Positions 1-11,914 of a stretch of DNA of 64,000 nucleotides are shown here, piece by piece; position 1 is the first letter of the stretch; each line of letters begins with the position of its first letter. Under the pieces are notes generated by a model. It was given only the letters and a program-made list of their open reading frames with translations, was not told the DNA's origin and searched no databases. The translations under genes and the position numbers were made by a program. Source of the DNA: Amphirosellinia nigrospora. Taxonomy: Eukaryota > Ascomycota > Sordariomycetes > Xylariales > Xylariaceae. The stretch covers positions 248,001-312,000 of the forward strand of contig SCHM01000005.1 in NCBI GenBank assembly GCA_004123355.1. Reading direction: 5' to 3'.

Positions 1-1016
1 AGAGCTATTGAAATATTCGAGCATGTTGTAGCCGTCCGGAAAAAAACGCTTATAGAAGAAGATTACGACCGACTTGCGTCCGAGCACGGGCTCGCAACGG
101 CTTATATTAACGATCGGCAGATAAAAAGAGCCATTGAAATATTCGAGCACGTTGTGGCTGTTGAGAAAGAAATGGATATAGGTGATGAAACCACACTTTC
201 ACACGAGGGTTGGCTTGGAGAGGCCTACTTCAGAAATGGTCAGTTCGAAGAGGCTGTTAAAATATTCGAGCACGTCATAGCTGTTGGGAAAGAAATGGAT
301 ATAGGTGATGAAACCAAACTTGCACGCGAGGGTTGGCTTGGAGAGGCCTACTTCAGAAATGGTCAGTTCGAAGAGGCTGTTAAAATATTCGAGCACGTCA
401 TAGCTGTTAGGAAAGAAATGGATATAGGTGATGAAACCAAACTTGCACGCGAGGGTTGGCTTGGAGAGGCCTACTTCAGAAATGGTCAGTTCGAAGAGGC
501 TGTTAAAATATTCGAGCACGTCATAGCTGTTGGGAAAGAAATGGATATAGGTGATGAAACCAAACTTGCACGCGAGGGTTGGCTTGGAGAGGCCTACTTC
601 AGAAATGGTCAGTGCGAAGAGGCTGTTAAAATATTCGAGCACGTCATAGCTGTTGGGAATTAGATATAAGTGACGAAAGCAAGCTTACGTCCGAGTATTG
701 GCTCGGAAAGGCCTACGTTAAAAATAGGCAGTTCGAAAAGGCTATCAAAATACTCGAGCGCATCGTGGCTGTTGGGAAGGGATTGGATATAGATGTCGAA
801 CAGAAGCTTATACGCGAGTATCGGCTTGGGGAGGCCTATATTAAAAATGGGCAGTTCGAAGAGGCCATTAAAATACTCGAGCACGTTGTGGCCGCCGAGG
901 AAGCGTTGGATATAAGTGATGAGTCGAAGGGCAAGACAAAGGATTTACTTGCAAAAGCGTACGTGATGCGAGAACCGATCCGGGCGCCGCCTCGTAGATT
1001 TAGTTGCCGATTCTAG
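1..1016 (+). pseudogene. TPR-repeat protein, C-terminal part, cut by window edge and frameshifted
   Basis: Frame 1 is open from base 1 to a stop at 661-663, then the same repeat protein continues in another frame from about 660 to the stop at 1014-1016. The product is a string of 41-residue units of the kinesin-light-chain/TPR type, with the core LGEAYFRNGQFEEAVKI followed by FEHVIAV. Such arrays form the sensor tail of fungal NOD-like receptors (NB-ARC/NACHT-TPR) and of related HET-associated proteins; the effector and nucleotide-binding domains, if any, lie left of the window. Four central units are nearly identical in DNA, whereas the units at both sides are diverged. The frame change at about 655-662 lies where one unit should join the next, so either the gene is broken or a base or two is missing from the sequence. 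Confidence 0.7.
169..660 (+). repeat. four tandem 123-bp units encoding 41-residue TPR repeats
   Basis: Unit starts at 169, 292, 415 and 538 repeat every 123 bases. The second, third and fourth units differ by only one or two bases from each other; the first differs mainly in a short stretch near its start. More diverged units of the same length lie at 46-168, 660-782 and 783-905. Confidence 0.92.
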
Positions 1017-2759
1017 GTTACTGCAGTTTCTATTTCTACTACCTTACAAAATAGTCTCGCGGGAAGCCAACAGATATATGTGTGTCGCAGGTCGCTAGGT
1101 ACTTGTCTTAAAAGTTATCTCATATGAGTCACGATCGACTGACACTAGCGGTTATGAAATAAAGCTTCGTAATCAACTACGCGCGAGAGGCTACAGAGCT
1201 GAGCACTGGTAGACTGGGCGGCAGAGATAAAGGGGTAAATACGCCGCCGATACTGTATCAAGAAGGACTCTAATAAGAGAGAGGTCTATTGATTAAAGGT
1301 AACATATTTAAATTCACGACATAACAATAACGCTCGAGACATGCCAAACAATCTAGCTAGCAATGGTAGATTACTCGACTCCTTTTCTGAATTGCTTGAG
1401 TTTATTCCTTTATCGTTTCCTACCTGTGCTAGATGTAGAGGCTAGTACCTACGCCCTGCCTAGGTATGGGCTAGTCGCACTACACCACAATACTTCGACC
1501 CTATCAGTAACCAATCCGCATTCTAGAAGCTGAACATGGCATCAGGATATAGAGTTACAACTAGACAGACCTCAGGGCAAATCTACTGAGCCTAAAAACG
1601 ACCTCCGACCACTACCCATTTACAAAACAACACTATGGTGATAGCTAAGTTTAATATCACCTACCTGGCACCAAGTGGGAAATACAAATCCCTTTTAGTT
1701 CGAAATACAACGAAACCACCACCACCAAATACCCACAAACGATCCGCACATCACGCGGAAACGCATACAGGGAAAACCAGAGGCTGCTTGATATCTCAAC
1801 TTCTTCAGCAAACATCACCCAACTGAGTTCAGGAGTTTCATAACACCATCCACAGTCTACCCAACATCACAAGAGCTCACCACCAAGGCAATAACCAGCG
1901 CCCAACACTAGCTCGATAGTTGTATATGATATACATGTCTTGTCAGTTCCAACTACCTAGGTAGATTCCCAGCATATGGCAACTAAAAATGTCTCTTGAC
2001 TGACTTACACTATTCTCTTCTCTCAACCCTCTGGTTTCTCCGATTCTTACGATCTCTAAAAAAAAAAATAGAAAAAAGTAGTAAAACTTTTACTCTTATT
2101 CCACAATACGGCGAGTCATTCACACCGGTGATCAAAGAAGTGCACATTAGCAGCTACATACAATAGCCGCTCTATAGGCCGTTAGTATCATCGCGGTAGA
2201 TAAAACCGATTGTGGCTCCGACTCTCACTCCCCCTCTCCCTAAAAACTCACGCAAACCTGACCTAGGTAGCGCAAGCCTACCCATCCCAAGAAAAAACAA
2301 GCCTGGATGCCTTCTAAACATATTCTAATTAGCTAATCTAGGACGCGAAATAACACTACCTTTACTGAACAACTTACATACCTTGGTACTCGACTATGTT
2401 TACTTGAATAAAGGTGTCTGCTGATAAGTCTCACATCCGTAGCGAAACACACCACGAACCCCAACTCCCACATCAACTCCAGCAACAACCATGACTAACT
2501 ACAGCATCCCATCAAGCAAAGTAAAACAAAACACCTCGGGGCACAAACCCAATCAAGAGCATATAAAATCATTTAATGGTATATTTCTTTCCCATCCGCC
2601 AACACAAACCAACCCAGTCGAGCGAGGCGTACATACATACATACATGCCTACCTATGCATGGCAATACCGCTAATGTACGTTCCGCTCATGCTATTTATT
2701 CCAGCACGCCCGCAGGTATGCAAGCAAGGACTATCAATTACATTTATTCTCCTCCCTGT
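1017..2759. other. intergenic, no gene seen
   Basis: No conserved reading frame found. Short open frames here look random in composition. It contains a short (CATA)n run near 2630-2647 and ACCTAGGT-type palindromes near 1955 and 2271. The right part is downstream of NUP170, which ends on the opposite strand at 2760. Confidence 0.5.
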
Positions 2760-5700
2760 TTAATAGAATCCCATACCCTTGCCAACAGGCGCGACAATAA
2801 GATTCTCGACAGCTCTCCTGACCTCCCTGACCTCGCGCACAATGTCGCGAAGATCCGCGCCCCCCTGATTAATACCACGCGCGTTGGCCTCGGCCCAAGT
2901 ATCACACTCAGCTATGAGCTCCCCGACCCAGGGCTCGAGTCTCACGTCAGGTCTGCCATGTCGGCCGAGGTCGCGCACCCACTGTGTCACGGCGTGGCAT
3001 ATCCACTCGACTAATCTAGCCCGTCCCGCACCGCGGAAGGGGACGTTCTGCGTCGCGAACATGCTCTCGAGTACGCGGACGACCAGGTCGTAGCTGACGT
3101 CGAGGTGAATGAATAGGTTGATGGGCCAGTTTACATCGGCACCTATTCGGCCATCCTGGCCGTTCTCTACCGCATAGCGGCATATCTCTGGCAGAAGGAC
3201 CGGCACCGGGAAGATGAAAGAGTCTTTGCTGGAGCGGTGGCAGATCATTTCAATATGGGTGATTAATGTCTCGTACGTGGCTGTCGGGGGCGCCGTGCGC
3301 CGTCCGTCTATAGGTGGCTAACTGGTCTAGTATTTCGTCGTGTGTCTGTTGAATCAAACTTGTCCATGTCTGGGCGATCGTAGTAGGGTTTCTGAAATCC
3401 GCCACATGGTAGATGATGAGACACAGGTCATAGTACCCGGCCCGGTCAGCGTAGAGGTTAAATAACTGTCGGAGTTAGTACCATATTATAATTGGAGTCG
3501 ACATGAACTCGGACAAGTCACTTACATCGGACAGAGGTTGGATCTGGCCATCCAAAGCAGTCTCGATCTCCACTTGTCGTTCGGGGGAATCCTGGGGTCC
3601 GCCCTTAACCGTTCTAGTAGAGCGTCTTGAATGTTGGCAACGTCTAAGAGTTCCGTAACATCGTGATTTAGGAGCTGTTGTTCCTGACGGCTGACACCAG
3701 TGGTCATAACGCTGGCATTGGTCTTTGCCTTGCTCAGGAGTTTCAGGCGCTCCTTGATAGGGAGAGCGAAGTCGGATTGTGCCAGGTCTGATTGAACCCG
3801 TGCCGCGTTGAAGAACATGCGCGCATGGTGTAAAACCGGCAGAGAAGCTCGGCGTGTGTAACATCTTGTGTAGCTAGCCGGCGGAGAAATGCAGTGACAT
3901 AAGTAGAATCGATGGCAAGCAGGCGGTCTGTCCATCCTTGTTGTATATACCAATCATAGAGATCTACGTGGAATACTTCATCTGTCGAACTGCTGACTAC
4001 GTCGTATGCTTCGGCACGTTTGGTCGCGATGAGCGTTGGTTTGTTATCAACCATCTCGGGTTCCCGGATCGACGCAGCATCTAGGTCGAGAAGGACTCGA
4101 TGGACCAGGTCGTAACAAAGCTTGCGCTGCTCAAACGCTCTCGCTCGGGTGTCGTTGGCGGGCTTTCCGTCATTGACCCAGTACAGCGCTGACCTCCCCC
4201 GATCTCTCGCTTCAGCAACCAATAGACACAACTGAATAGCACCCGCATAGTATCTGAGCTCGATATATTGTTGAATGGCTGCCTCGAGGTTCGTTTGCGT
4301 AAGGCTAGCGGCCACTTTCTGGAAATGTTTCAGACTTTCATGTAGAAGAGTGCGTGACACGTTGGGGTTCAAGGATGGCTCCGAAGCCCTCTTCAGCTGC
4401 TCCTGGGCCTTGAAGATCACCACGTCATCAGCACTGCAAAAACTGCCGCACTTTCGCCGTAGCGCATCGGCTACCGTTTCCACGTTCGATCCATTTTCGA
4501 TGTTTCGGTTCACAATGGCTTTCACAAGCACCTTGGCTAGCTGCTTCCCAGGTGTCTGTGAAAACAGGCGCTCGTAGGTAAGATCTCTGAGACCTTGCTG
4601 GGATATCTCGTCCAGCCTTGCATATATATCGGTCACTCGCTCTTCAAACAGTGTCATGACAAACGAAATACCCTCCGAGATGTCCGTCATGAGAACTTCC
4701 ACGGCATGCATGGCTTGGTGTTCAGCTTGTAATGCAAGCTCTTCCTGTTGGGTCGACGCTTGTCGTAGATCGGAGGGGCCCGAGAGACCCTGGATAAACG
4801 AACGATTCTCGTGGAGAAAGTTCCGTAACGCGATGACACTGTCTTGTACCTCTCTTAACTTCGTTTGTGGGACCACGCTGTTCACGGCCAAGGCCCCCGC
4901 ACCATTGGAACCGACAGAGATTACCTTGGCCTTCCATAAAGAGCGAATGAGCCTGCCGAGATAGACCGTGATAGCGGTGTGACGTGATGACAGCCGAACT
5001 TGTTCGATCGTCGCTGGTTGTCCATCTTGCTCAGGCGGCGTGGGACTACCGCCGAAGTTAATGAACACCTGCCTCGCCTTGTCTAGAGTAGGCTGATCCG
5101 TCGCACCACGCCCACCACCGAATTGGCCGTTGTCTGATTGACCACAGGCGACAGCCAAGGCAGCCGTGACTGTCTCAACACGACCGTAAGCACCTACGAA
5201 TTTGGTCATTTCGGCTTTGACTCCTTCTTCTCCAGCCGCAGCGCGTATCACTGAGGCGAAGATGTCAATCAACCTCTTGCGTCGCATGATATGCACGCCA
5301 GTGTTGGTCAGGATGGCGAACTCGCTGCCGTCGGGATTATCGAACTGGACAGCGAGTTCGTTTCCAAAACCCATGGGTTGATGGGTAGCGCCGAATGGTT
5401 TCGTGACCAGGCCAACGTCCTCGGCCTTACTATCAAGCTCCACCCAGTTCGCCTGCTCGTAGTATCTCAACGCCTGTAACCGGCTCGCGTTCTTAATGCG
5501 ACCGCTATCGGGAGCTGACATGAATAATAGATCGAGGTCGGGCCTATCGACCTTACGAACAAAGTTCAAGAAGTAGCCAGGCGGAAACCGAACGCCACGG
5601 CGACTTGTCTCAAGCGAGCCAGAGTTGGGGTCACCGAGACCGTTGAACGCATCACCCCTGGCTCGCCGTTGGTTGGCTTCACTAGGGGGAAGGGGAGGAG

Positions 5701-7113
5701 GAAACTTGATTGATTGTAATTGCATGCTTTGAGGCGCTCGGGTCGAGGCACTCAACATGTAAGAGGATGCACTGGTGGCGCTCATGAATAGGCGACAACC
5801 GGTACTGGTTAGAGCCATGAGATGGACTTTGTTGTCCTCGATGGCGGACACGGGGCTGATGGACACAATCTCCATACGCTCGGTAAGTAGGGGGATACGA
5901 CACTTAATGCATGGGCAATATCACGCAAGAAGTCATTCCTGTCTTTTCAATCACCTTCGTCAGTTTGTCGGGGGCCTCCATGTAATAGGTCCGTACCGTC
6001 GACCTGTTGGACAGCGAATAGAGCAGGTTTCTGCTGTCGTCTATGGCGATTTGCACAACATGCTCCACACCGGCCTTACTCCAAAGCGATACCTGATGCG
6101 GCACCACGGCACCCCAGCCAGGATAGGCATGATTTATTTTTCCAACTCTACTGGAAAACCATTTTTCCTCCTGCTGGTAGTATAACTCGTGGATATCGCT
6201 ATCGGACTGACTCGTAAAGAAGATGCGCCCGGTCGCGGAGCCGGCGATGTGCCGTGTGTCGCCCTTCAAGTTCAGCGTCATCTTAGTATTGTACAGTTCG
6301 ATACTGTTGGCGCCGGTGGGGTTTGGTTGACGGCGAGGCCGAGCAGGACGATCTCCCCAGCCGTGGCGACGACCAGAATGTGTTTAATGACGCTATTAAA
6401 TACACCGGGCTTCGGAGGAACGAGCTTCACGGCCGAGATGCTCTGCTGGCTGTCCTCGTAGCCAATCAGCTCAGGATTAGGGTGTGTGTAATCCCACAGG
6501 TACAAGCAGTTGTCAATGGCGACCCAGGCATGGTTGATCTCGGCGAACAGTCCCATGGTCGTCGCTACTTGGGCGCGATCATACTGCTCGAAGACGGCTT
6601 GGGGATTTGGAACTGATGGACCCGCTGGAACGGCGCCCAGGCGGAATTGAATTCTGCTAGATCGTAGTCGGAGGATATCTCTGGAGCAAAGGTCAGCATG
6701 AGACAATGGGCCAACAGTAGACATTGGTAGAGGAAGCTAGAGCCGCCGCGTGGTAGTGAAGGTGAACTCACGCCTACAATAGCTATCTAGCTCAGGGTAG
6801 TGTTCGTCTCGCACTAGGATATCATTTATGAAGCCGGCGGCCTTTGTGAGCGGCGGCTGGGGTGTTGGGGTTGGCTGTAGTGAAGATTGTGATAGGCCAT
6901 TGCCATTGCCGTTGGCGACTCTGGTACCCGAGCCGCCGAGGGGATTGGGAACATCTTGGTTCGACCCGGCGGGTTGACCGGCCGACGACGCGGGGGCTGA
7001 GGAAAGAGAACACGACGGACAGGGTCCTTCTGCATATTGAAGCGCGAGGTGATGGCGGGCGTGTTGAGAAAAGCACCTGGTAGAGCTTGGCCCGGCGTCT
7101 GAGAGAAGGACAT
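2760..7113 (-). CDS. NUP170: nucleoporin Nup157/170 (Nup155 family)
   Basis: Large scaffold nucleoporin of the inner ring of the nuclear pore. The start at 7113 gives MSFSQTPGQALPGAFLNTPA, a typical fungal Nup170 N terminus. The N-terminal beta-propeller domain follows (FEQYDRAQVATTMGLFAEIN, LWDYTHPNPELIG, ELYYQQEEKW, DDSRNLLY), then the alpha-helical C-terminal solenoid (LLDVANIQDALLERL, GYYDLCLIIYH, CRYAVENGQDGRIGADVNWP). Introns are seen at about 6681-6771 and just after 3530 (GTAAGT donor). About eight single-base frame changes interrupt it, several in C/G runs, e.g. near 7003, 6601, 5890 and 3583; one 710-codon stretch (3743-5875) is clean. Because this is a core pore component, sequence error is likelier than loss. 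Confidence 0.93.
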
Positions 7114-8265
7114 GGTGCTTGTTGGTGGTCGGAAGCGAAAGGCGACAACGGCGGTGACGGACGAACCGAGGCGGGAGCAAGAGCCGGACGAGATCTAACG
7201 CATCTAATGACGACCGCTGAGGAAGGGAAACGAGTCGAATCGGCGGCGACCGTGAAAGAAGCAAGCCAGAGCGGCAGCTAAGCCCAAAGTGATGCTACGG
7301 ATCATCAATGGCGAGGGGAAGATGGGATTCTAATAGTACACGAGGGATGTACGAGAGGGCGATGCCAAGCCGAAGACGCGTCGTGATCGGGTTGTAGAGT
7401 AAGAGGTGGGCGATATTGAGAGGGGAGCCCTCGAAGTGCGAAAACCTGCGCGGCTGGCAGCAGCTTCGTGGTGTAGTTGCGCGATGTGGTGTCGGTGGGT
7501 GAGGCGGTGCGTTATGTCAACACAATTGTTCGATGGGCTCCCTAGGTTGGTTGGTTGGTTGGTGGATGCGAAGAGGCTGGAAGTAAATTAATTTTTTGCT
7601 GGGCGCGAGCTGGTGGTACCTGAGCTTCATGGAGCTCTAGGTACCTGTCCGCACTGTATCTAGCCTCCTGCAGGAATAGCTTGGACAGGCATGCAGCTGA
7701 TACTTGATCAGAACAGACAAGGAATAAAAGGGAAATAAATAGCTAAACCTATAAATGAAATACAATCACTGTTTAAATTCCAATCTTTATTTTTTCTTAT
7801 TTTTAGGATTTATTTACCTTAGACATGTTGGTGGTTCTACTCTGATAGCCCAGGACTCTGGTACAGTATGCGAGTAGCGTTATGTTCAGAAGGCCTTGTA
7901 CTGGAGCTCTGCTGTCCAACTTATCTAAGCCTATTTGAGCAAGTACGTGCTAAGGTTAAGTAGTGAGCTTCCCTCAAGTTCTTGATAGTTACCCGGCAGC
8001 TACTGTTAGGTACTCTCTGGAGGTGTAAGTCACGATATACTATACGAGCCATAGTTTTCAGTTGGAATACCTGGTTGTCTCATCAATGTCTTTAATATTA
8101 TTTTCTAGCGAAATTCTGGCACAAAATCTATCTAACTCTCGTGGCAACTGTAACTCCCCTCCCTAACATGACGTGGATCTGTGAACTTGCCCTTGTCTTA
8201 GCTAAGATAGATTATTTCCTCTAATTACCCTGTCATACTCTCGTCTCACTTGGTCATTTCACCCT
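7114..8265. other. intergenic: NUP170 promoter side and ketoreductase 3' side
   Basis: No gene recognised. Upstream of the NUP170 start and downstream of the ketoreductase stop. A (GGTT)n microsatellite sits at 7545-7562. The part from 7700 to 8230 is AT-rich and featureless. Confidence 0.5.
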
Positions 8266-9346
8266 TTAATTCTTCTTAGCATCACGAGCTGCTTTTCGTA
8301 GAGCGCGGTTGCGGATGTCGATGTGCATGGATCGGTTGACGTTCAGACTAACATGGCTAGCAACTCCGACCGTGTTCTCCACGAACCAGGCCATCAGTGC
8401 GTGGCTCCAGTGCGGTGTGTACGTGTAAGTCATATTATGCCAGCTGCCGACGCCAACCTTACCCAGCGCCGCACGAACGAACGGCTTGGGGCTCGGGATC
8501 AATAAGCTGGGGCGGCGCACTTTGCTCATCGCGGTTGTGACGAGGTAGCTAAGAACCAGTTGCACGTCCACATTGTCGGGCTTGAGCTCGGCCGCGAGTG
8601 CTGTCGACCAGAATTGCAGGAAGGCCTTGCTTCCGGAGTATGTGGCAAGTAGTGGTGTGGGCATCCAGCCGCCAAAGCTGCCCATGGTGAGAATCAGACC
8701 CCGGCGGCGACTCTGCATGCCCGGGGCCACGATGCGGGTGACCTTTAAAGTTCCCCTGCAGTTGATATTGATAATATTCTCCATCTCGCTGTTGTCCGTG
8801 AGCGTGAAGGGGACAGGTATGCTATGGCTCTGCCCCACATTGTTGATAAGAATACCAACATCGAGGCCTTCAATACGCTTCGCCAAGCGGTCGTAGTCGG
8901 CCTCATTATTCACAGACGAAAAGTCCATAGCGATAGAGTCCGTCTCAAGACCAGCAAATTTGGCTTGTAGCTCCTTTTGGAGGCTTCAAGCTTGGACTGG
9001 GTTCGAGAAACCAAAAGAAGGTTGAAGCCCTTGGCAGCTAGCTGGGTAGCAAACTCTTTACCCAGGCCATCAGATGCACCAGTGACAACAGCCCATGTAC
9101 CTTTCCCACCATATTTTCGAAGCTGCGAGAATTAATACAATGGTTAGTGTCATCTTCGATTAGGAGATATTTGCCGTGTGCTTGTTTTTGGAGTAAACTC
9201 ACATTAGTACCACTGAGGACGAACATGCCTAGAACGAGACGGAGGAAGCTCAGGACTTTGGAGCCTACCCACAGAGCACCCAGGCCAGCGAAGGCGAGCT
9301 GGACGCTCCGTGGCACAGCGGCGATGAAATTGTGAACAGCGTCCAT
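8266..9346 (-). CDS. IFA38: very-long-chain 3-oxoacyl-CoA reductase (microsomal beta-ketoreductase)
   Basis: Short-chain dehydrogenase of the fatty-acid elongase complex in the ER; reduces 3-ketoacyl-CoA with NADPH during very-long-chain fatty acid synthesis. Exon 1 (9346-9203) encodes an N-terminal membrane segment (MDAVHNF... [20 protein letters not shown]). After an 80-base intron (9123-9202) comes the cofactor motif TGASDGLG, then LINNVG and the catalytic YSGSK. Total length would be about 333 residues, normal for the family. One A/T-run base appears missing near 8975, splitting the frame between [12 protein letters not shown] and [11 protein letters not shown]. The start at 9346 is chosen because it precedes the hydrophobic segment and fits family length. 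It is divergent from ERG28, another ER lipid gene. Confidence 0.9.
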
Positions 9347-9829
9347 TTTCGCTACTCGAAGAACGTACGTACGACGGCAATAATGAGATATCACAGAAGT
9401 TTTAAACCAGTGCCTGCTTGGGGGCGAGGGGTGGTTCCCTCAGGGTTCTGCTTAGACCACGGGAATTGGTGGTTCAGATCTTGCTGGAACTCAATTTAGC
9501 TTAGTAGCCGGTGATCTAGAGCTTTTGCGATGAGGTCATTGGATCGAATTGCCGGCAGGTCCCAATAAAATCCACCGTGTTGAAAAGAAAAATAAAAGCT
9601 CAACCCACCTGGGTAATCCGAGATTTATTAGGTACAGTACTTTATACTTTATCGATAAAGAAGCACCGGGTAACCCCTGACAATAGACTTTGGGGCTAGC
9701 AGCTGGGGCTTTGGAGTTTAGATAATCCCATTGTGCTTTGGTGATAGCTTCACTTTAGTCCCAAACAATCCGTGCCTCATAATCGAAATCTCACCGTACG
9801 ATCCAAACCACCAACCTATCCAATTGAAA
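9347..9829. promoter_or_regulatory. shared divergent promoter region (ketoreductase / ERG28)
   Basis: The two start codons are 483 bases apart on opposite strands, so both promoters must lie here. Two CCAAT-like boxes (ATTGG near 9538 and nearby) are compatible with such a region, but no regulator site can be assigned with confidence. Confidence 0.45.
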
Positions 9830-10423
9830 ATGGCTACCATAATTGACACCCTCAAAACCTACCTGCCGCCTGACGACGGCTACCTACCATACTACATGTT
9901 CGGTGTAAGCTCATCATCAACACCTTCACCACAGCAATCCACAAAAACTAACCCAAATCCCCAGCTCTCCGTCATCGCGGTCGGCAACTCGTTACAAAAC
10001 TACCTAACCCTGCACTACTCCCGCCGTCTCTACAACGGCCAATTCATACCAAACGCCTCCCTACCCGCGAAATCCAACACCTTCGACCCGGAGGACTCGA
10101 CCCGCAAACTCGCGCCCGCGTCCTCGGCCAACACGAAGGATGGCCGCACGACGGACCAGGTCACGCCCCTGGCGGCGCGGCTGATGGGCACGTATACCTT
10201 CATCTCCGCTGTCGTGCGCATCTACGCGAGCTATAACCTCCACCTCGCCCCCGTGTACAACATCGCCATCTGGACCTACGTCGTTGCCCTCTTCCACTTC
10301 GGGTCTGAGTGGGCCGTGTTTCGGTCCGCGTACCTCGGTCCACCAATCCTGTTCCCATTCTTTTTCGCCACTGTTGGGATTATTTGGATGTTTTCCCAGT
10401 ACAGCTTCTACGTGAAGGTATAG
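9830..10423 (+). CDS. ERG28: ergosterol biosynthesis scaffold protein Erg28
   Basis: ER membrane protein that tethers the sterol C-4 demethylation enzymes Erg25, Erg26 and Erg27. Start at 9830 gives MATIIDTLKTYLPPDDGYLP; exon 1 ends at 9904, a 60-base intron (9905-9964) is spliced out, and exon 2 runs to 10423, for 177 residues. Family hallmarks are VGNSLQNYLTLHYSRRLYNG, VTPLAARLMGTYTFISAVVR, the FHFGSEW segment and four hydrophobic membrane spans. The intron is a multiple of three and open, so the unspliced frame also reads through; the family alignment favours removal. An insert of about 35 residues between RRLYNG and VTPL is longer than in yeast. Convergent with GAL7, stop codons about 150 bases apart. 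Confidence 0.92.
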   Translation: MATIIDTLKTYLPPDDGYLPYYMFGVSSSSTPSPQQSTKTNPNPQLSVIAVGNSLQNYLTLHYSRRLYNGQFIPNASLPAKSNTFDPEDSTRKLAPASSANTKDGRTTDQVTPLAARLMGTYTFISAVVRIYASYNLHLAPVYNIAIWTYVVALFHFGSEWAVFRSAYLGPPILFPFFFATVGIIWMFSQYSFYVKV

Positions 10424-10571
10424 AGCTAGGACTTCACTTTGGCGAGGGAAAAGATGGAGAGAAGGGTACGAGTACATGATACATCGTCTAAAGGGTGGGA
10501 TATCGTATATAGGATGTTAAGGCTATACAAGGCGAAAACATTTATACCCTAATATATACTTGTGATTCTAC

Positions 10572-11914
10572 CTATTGCAGCTTTTTCCTGTACAGCTCTC
10601 CTCCGCAGTCCCTCAGACGGGCAGCCGCCTGCTCAGGAGTGATGTCCCTCTGCGGCTCGGCCAGCAATTCATATCCAACTAGGAACTTTCGCACTGTGGC
10701 TGAACGTAGCAGCGGTGGGTAGAAATGCATGTGGAAGTAGCTGTTCTCGACCTCCTCGTCCGTTCCGTCAAGGGGCGCCTGGTGAATTCCCGAGCTGTAC
10801 GGGAAGCTGGTCTCGAAGAGATTATCATACCTCCTCGTAACCTCCTGAATCGCCTCAGCAAAGGCGAAGCGCTCCTGCTTGGTCAGATCGACGAGGGCGC
10901 GCACGTGTCGCTTAGCGATGATCATGACCTCGAACGGCCAGACGGCCCACCAGGGGCAGACGACGAGGAAGGCGTCATTTTGATATACGATGCGCTCTCC
11001 CTTCTCCACCTCGAGCTTCACGTAGTCCTGCAGGAGATGGCGCCCACCATGCTCGGCCCGATATTTAGCCATCTGAACAGCTTCGGCAGCCGGCTCCTCG
11101 GGGAGTGTGCTCGTAGTCCAGATCTGGCAATGCGGGTGGGGGTTCGAGCATCCCATGGCGGCTCCCTTATTCTCGAAGATCTGCATGTATCGCAGCTGTT
11201 GCGTCGGCGCGGGCACCACGCTCTCGGGGGCGCCTCGCGGCCCAGCAATTCCGACTTGGCGGCGATTTGGGCGAGCGGATTGGTCGGGGCGAGGTGGGCG
11301 GCGTAGATGCGCGTCCACGTCTCGATGATGGGTAGGGTCTCTTTCGCCGGCATGTCGGCCAGGGTTAGGTGGTGCTTGGGCGAAAAGGTGAGGACGAAGC
11401 ATTTGCCCTTGACTCCCTCGGCGCGGAGTAGTAGGGAGGAGAGATCTGCTGACGGTCAGAACAATTCGTGATATCCGTATTTAATAGGGCTCGTTTACCG
11501 TCGCTCGACGCTCCGGCCTCGGGCTCGTAATCCTGCTGCACCTCCTTGACGGCACTGTAATCATTCACGAAAACGAACGTCTCCTTGTAGTCGGGGTTGT
11601 TGTCACCCTGGGCGCGGGGTTTCGAGGACATAGGTAACACTAGGAGTATTAGGTTATTACAAGGGACGCGGTCGTATCTCGTATTAGAGGCATACTTTGG
11701 GATCATATTCAGGTAGCTTATTGACCCCGGGGCCTTCTTGTTGACCTCTTGACAAAAGGTGTTAGAAATGCCACAATTGGTCCACTTTGAGGGGCTCGCC
11801 GCGAAGAAACCTACTGCCAGGCCGCTTCGTCCGATGGGGCGACACAAGAAGCCATGATCCTCTGAGGGGATTGTAGCGTCTGTGGGAAATGTCGTCGAGG
11901 ATTTTGTCGGGCAT
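10572..11914 (-). CDS. GAL7: galactose-1-phosphate uridylyltransferase
   Basis: Leloir-pathway enzyme exchanging UDP-glucose and galactose-1-phosphate. Start at 11914 gives [20 protein letters not shown], a typical N terminus, then [10 protein letters not shown]. The zinc-ligand CYLC motif, [28 protein letters not shown] and the catalytic NPHPHCQIW (HPH-Q) follow, with the C-terminal half ([14 protein letters not shown]) complete to 10572. I see three introns, all in the first half, the last with a GTAAAC donor near 11500. About three missing bases break the frame, among them C/G runs near 11226 and 11616. In many families the active-site motif is HPHGQ; here the residue before Gln is Cys. 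Length after splicing is about 375 residues, as expected. Confidence 0.92.

Noticed and set aside
199-642. 147-codon open frame opposite the TPR repeats
   Set aside because: It is a shadow: the repeat unit simply has no stop in that antisense frame, so the open frame repeats with the same period.
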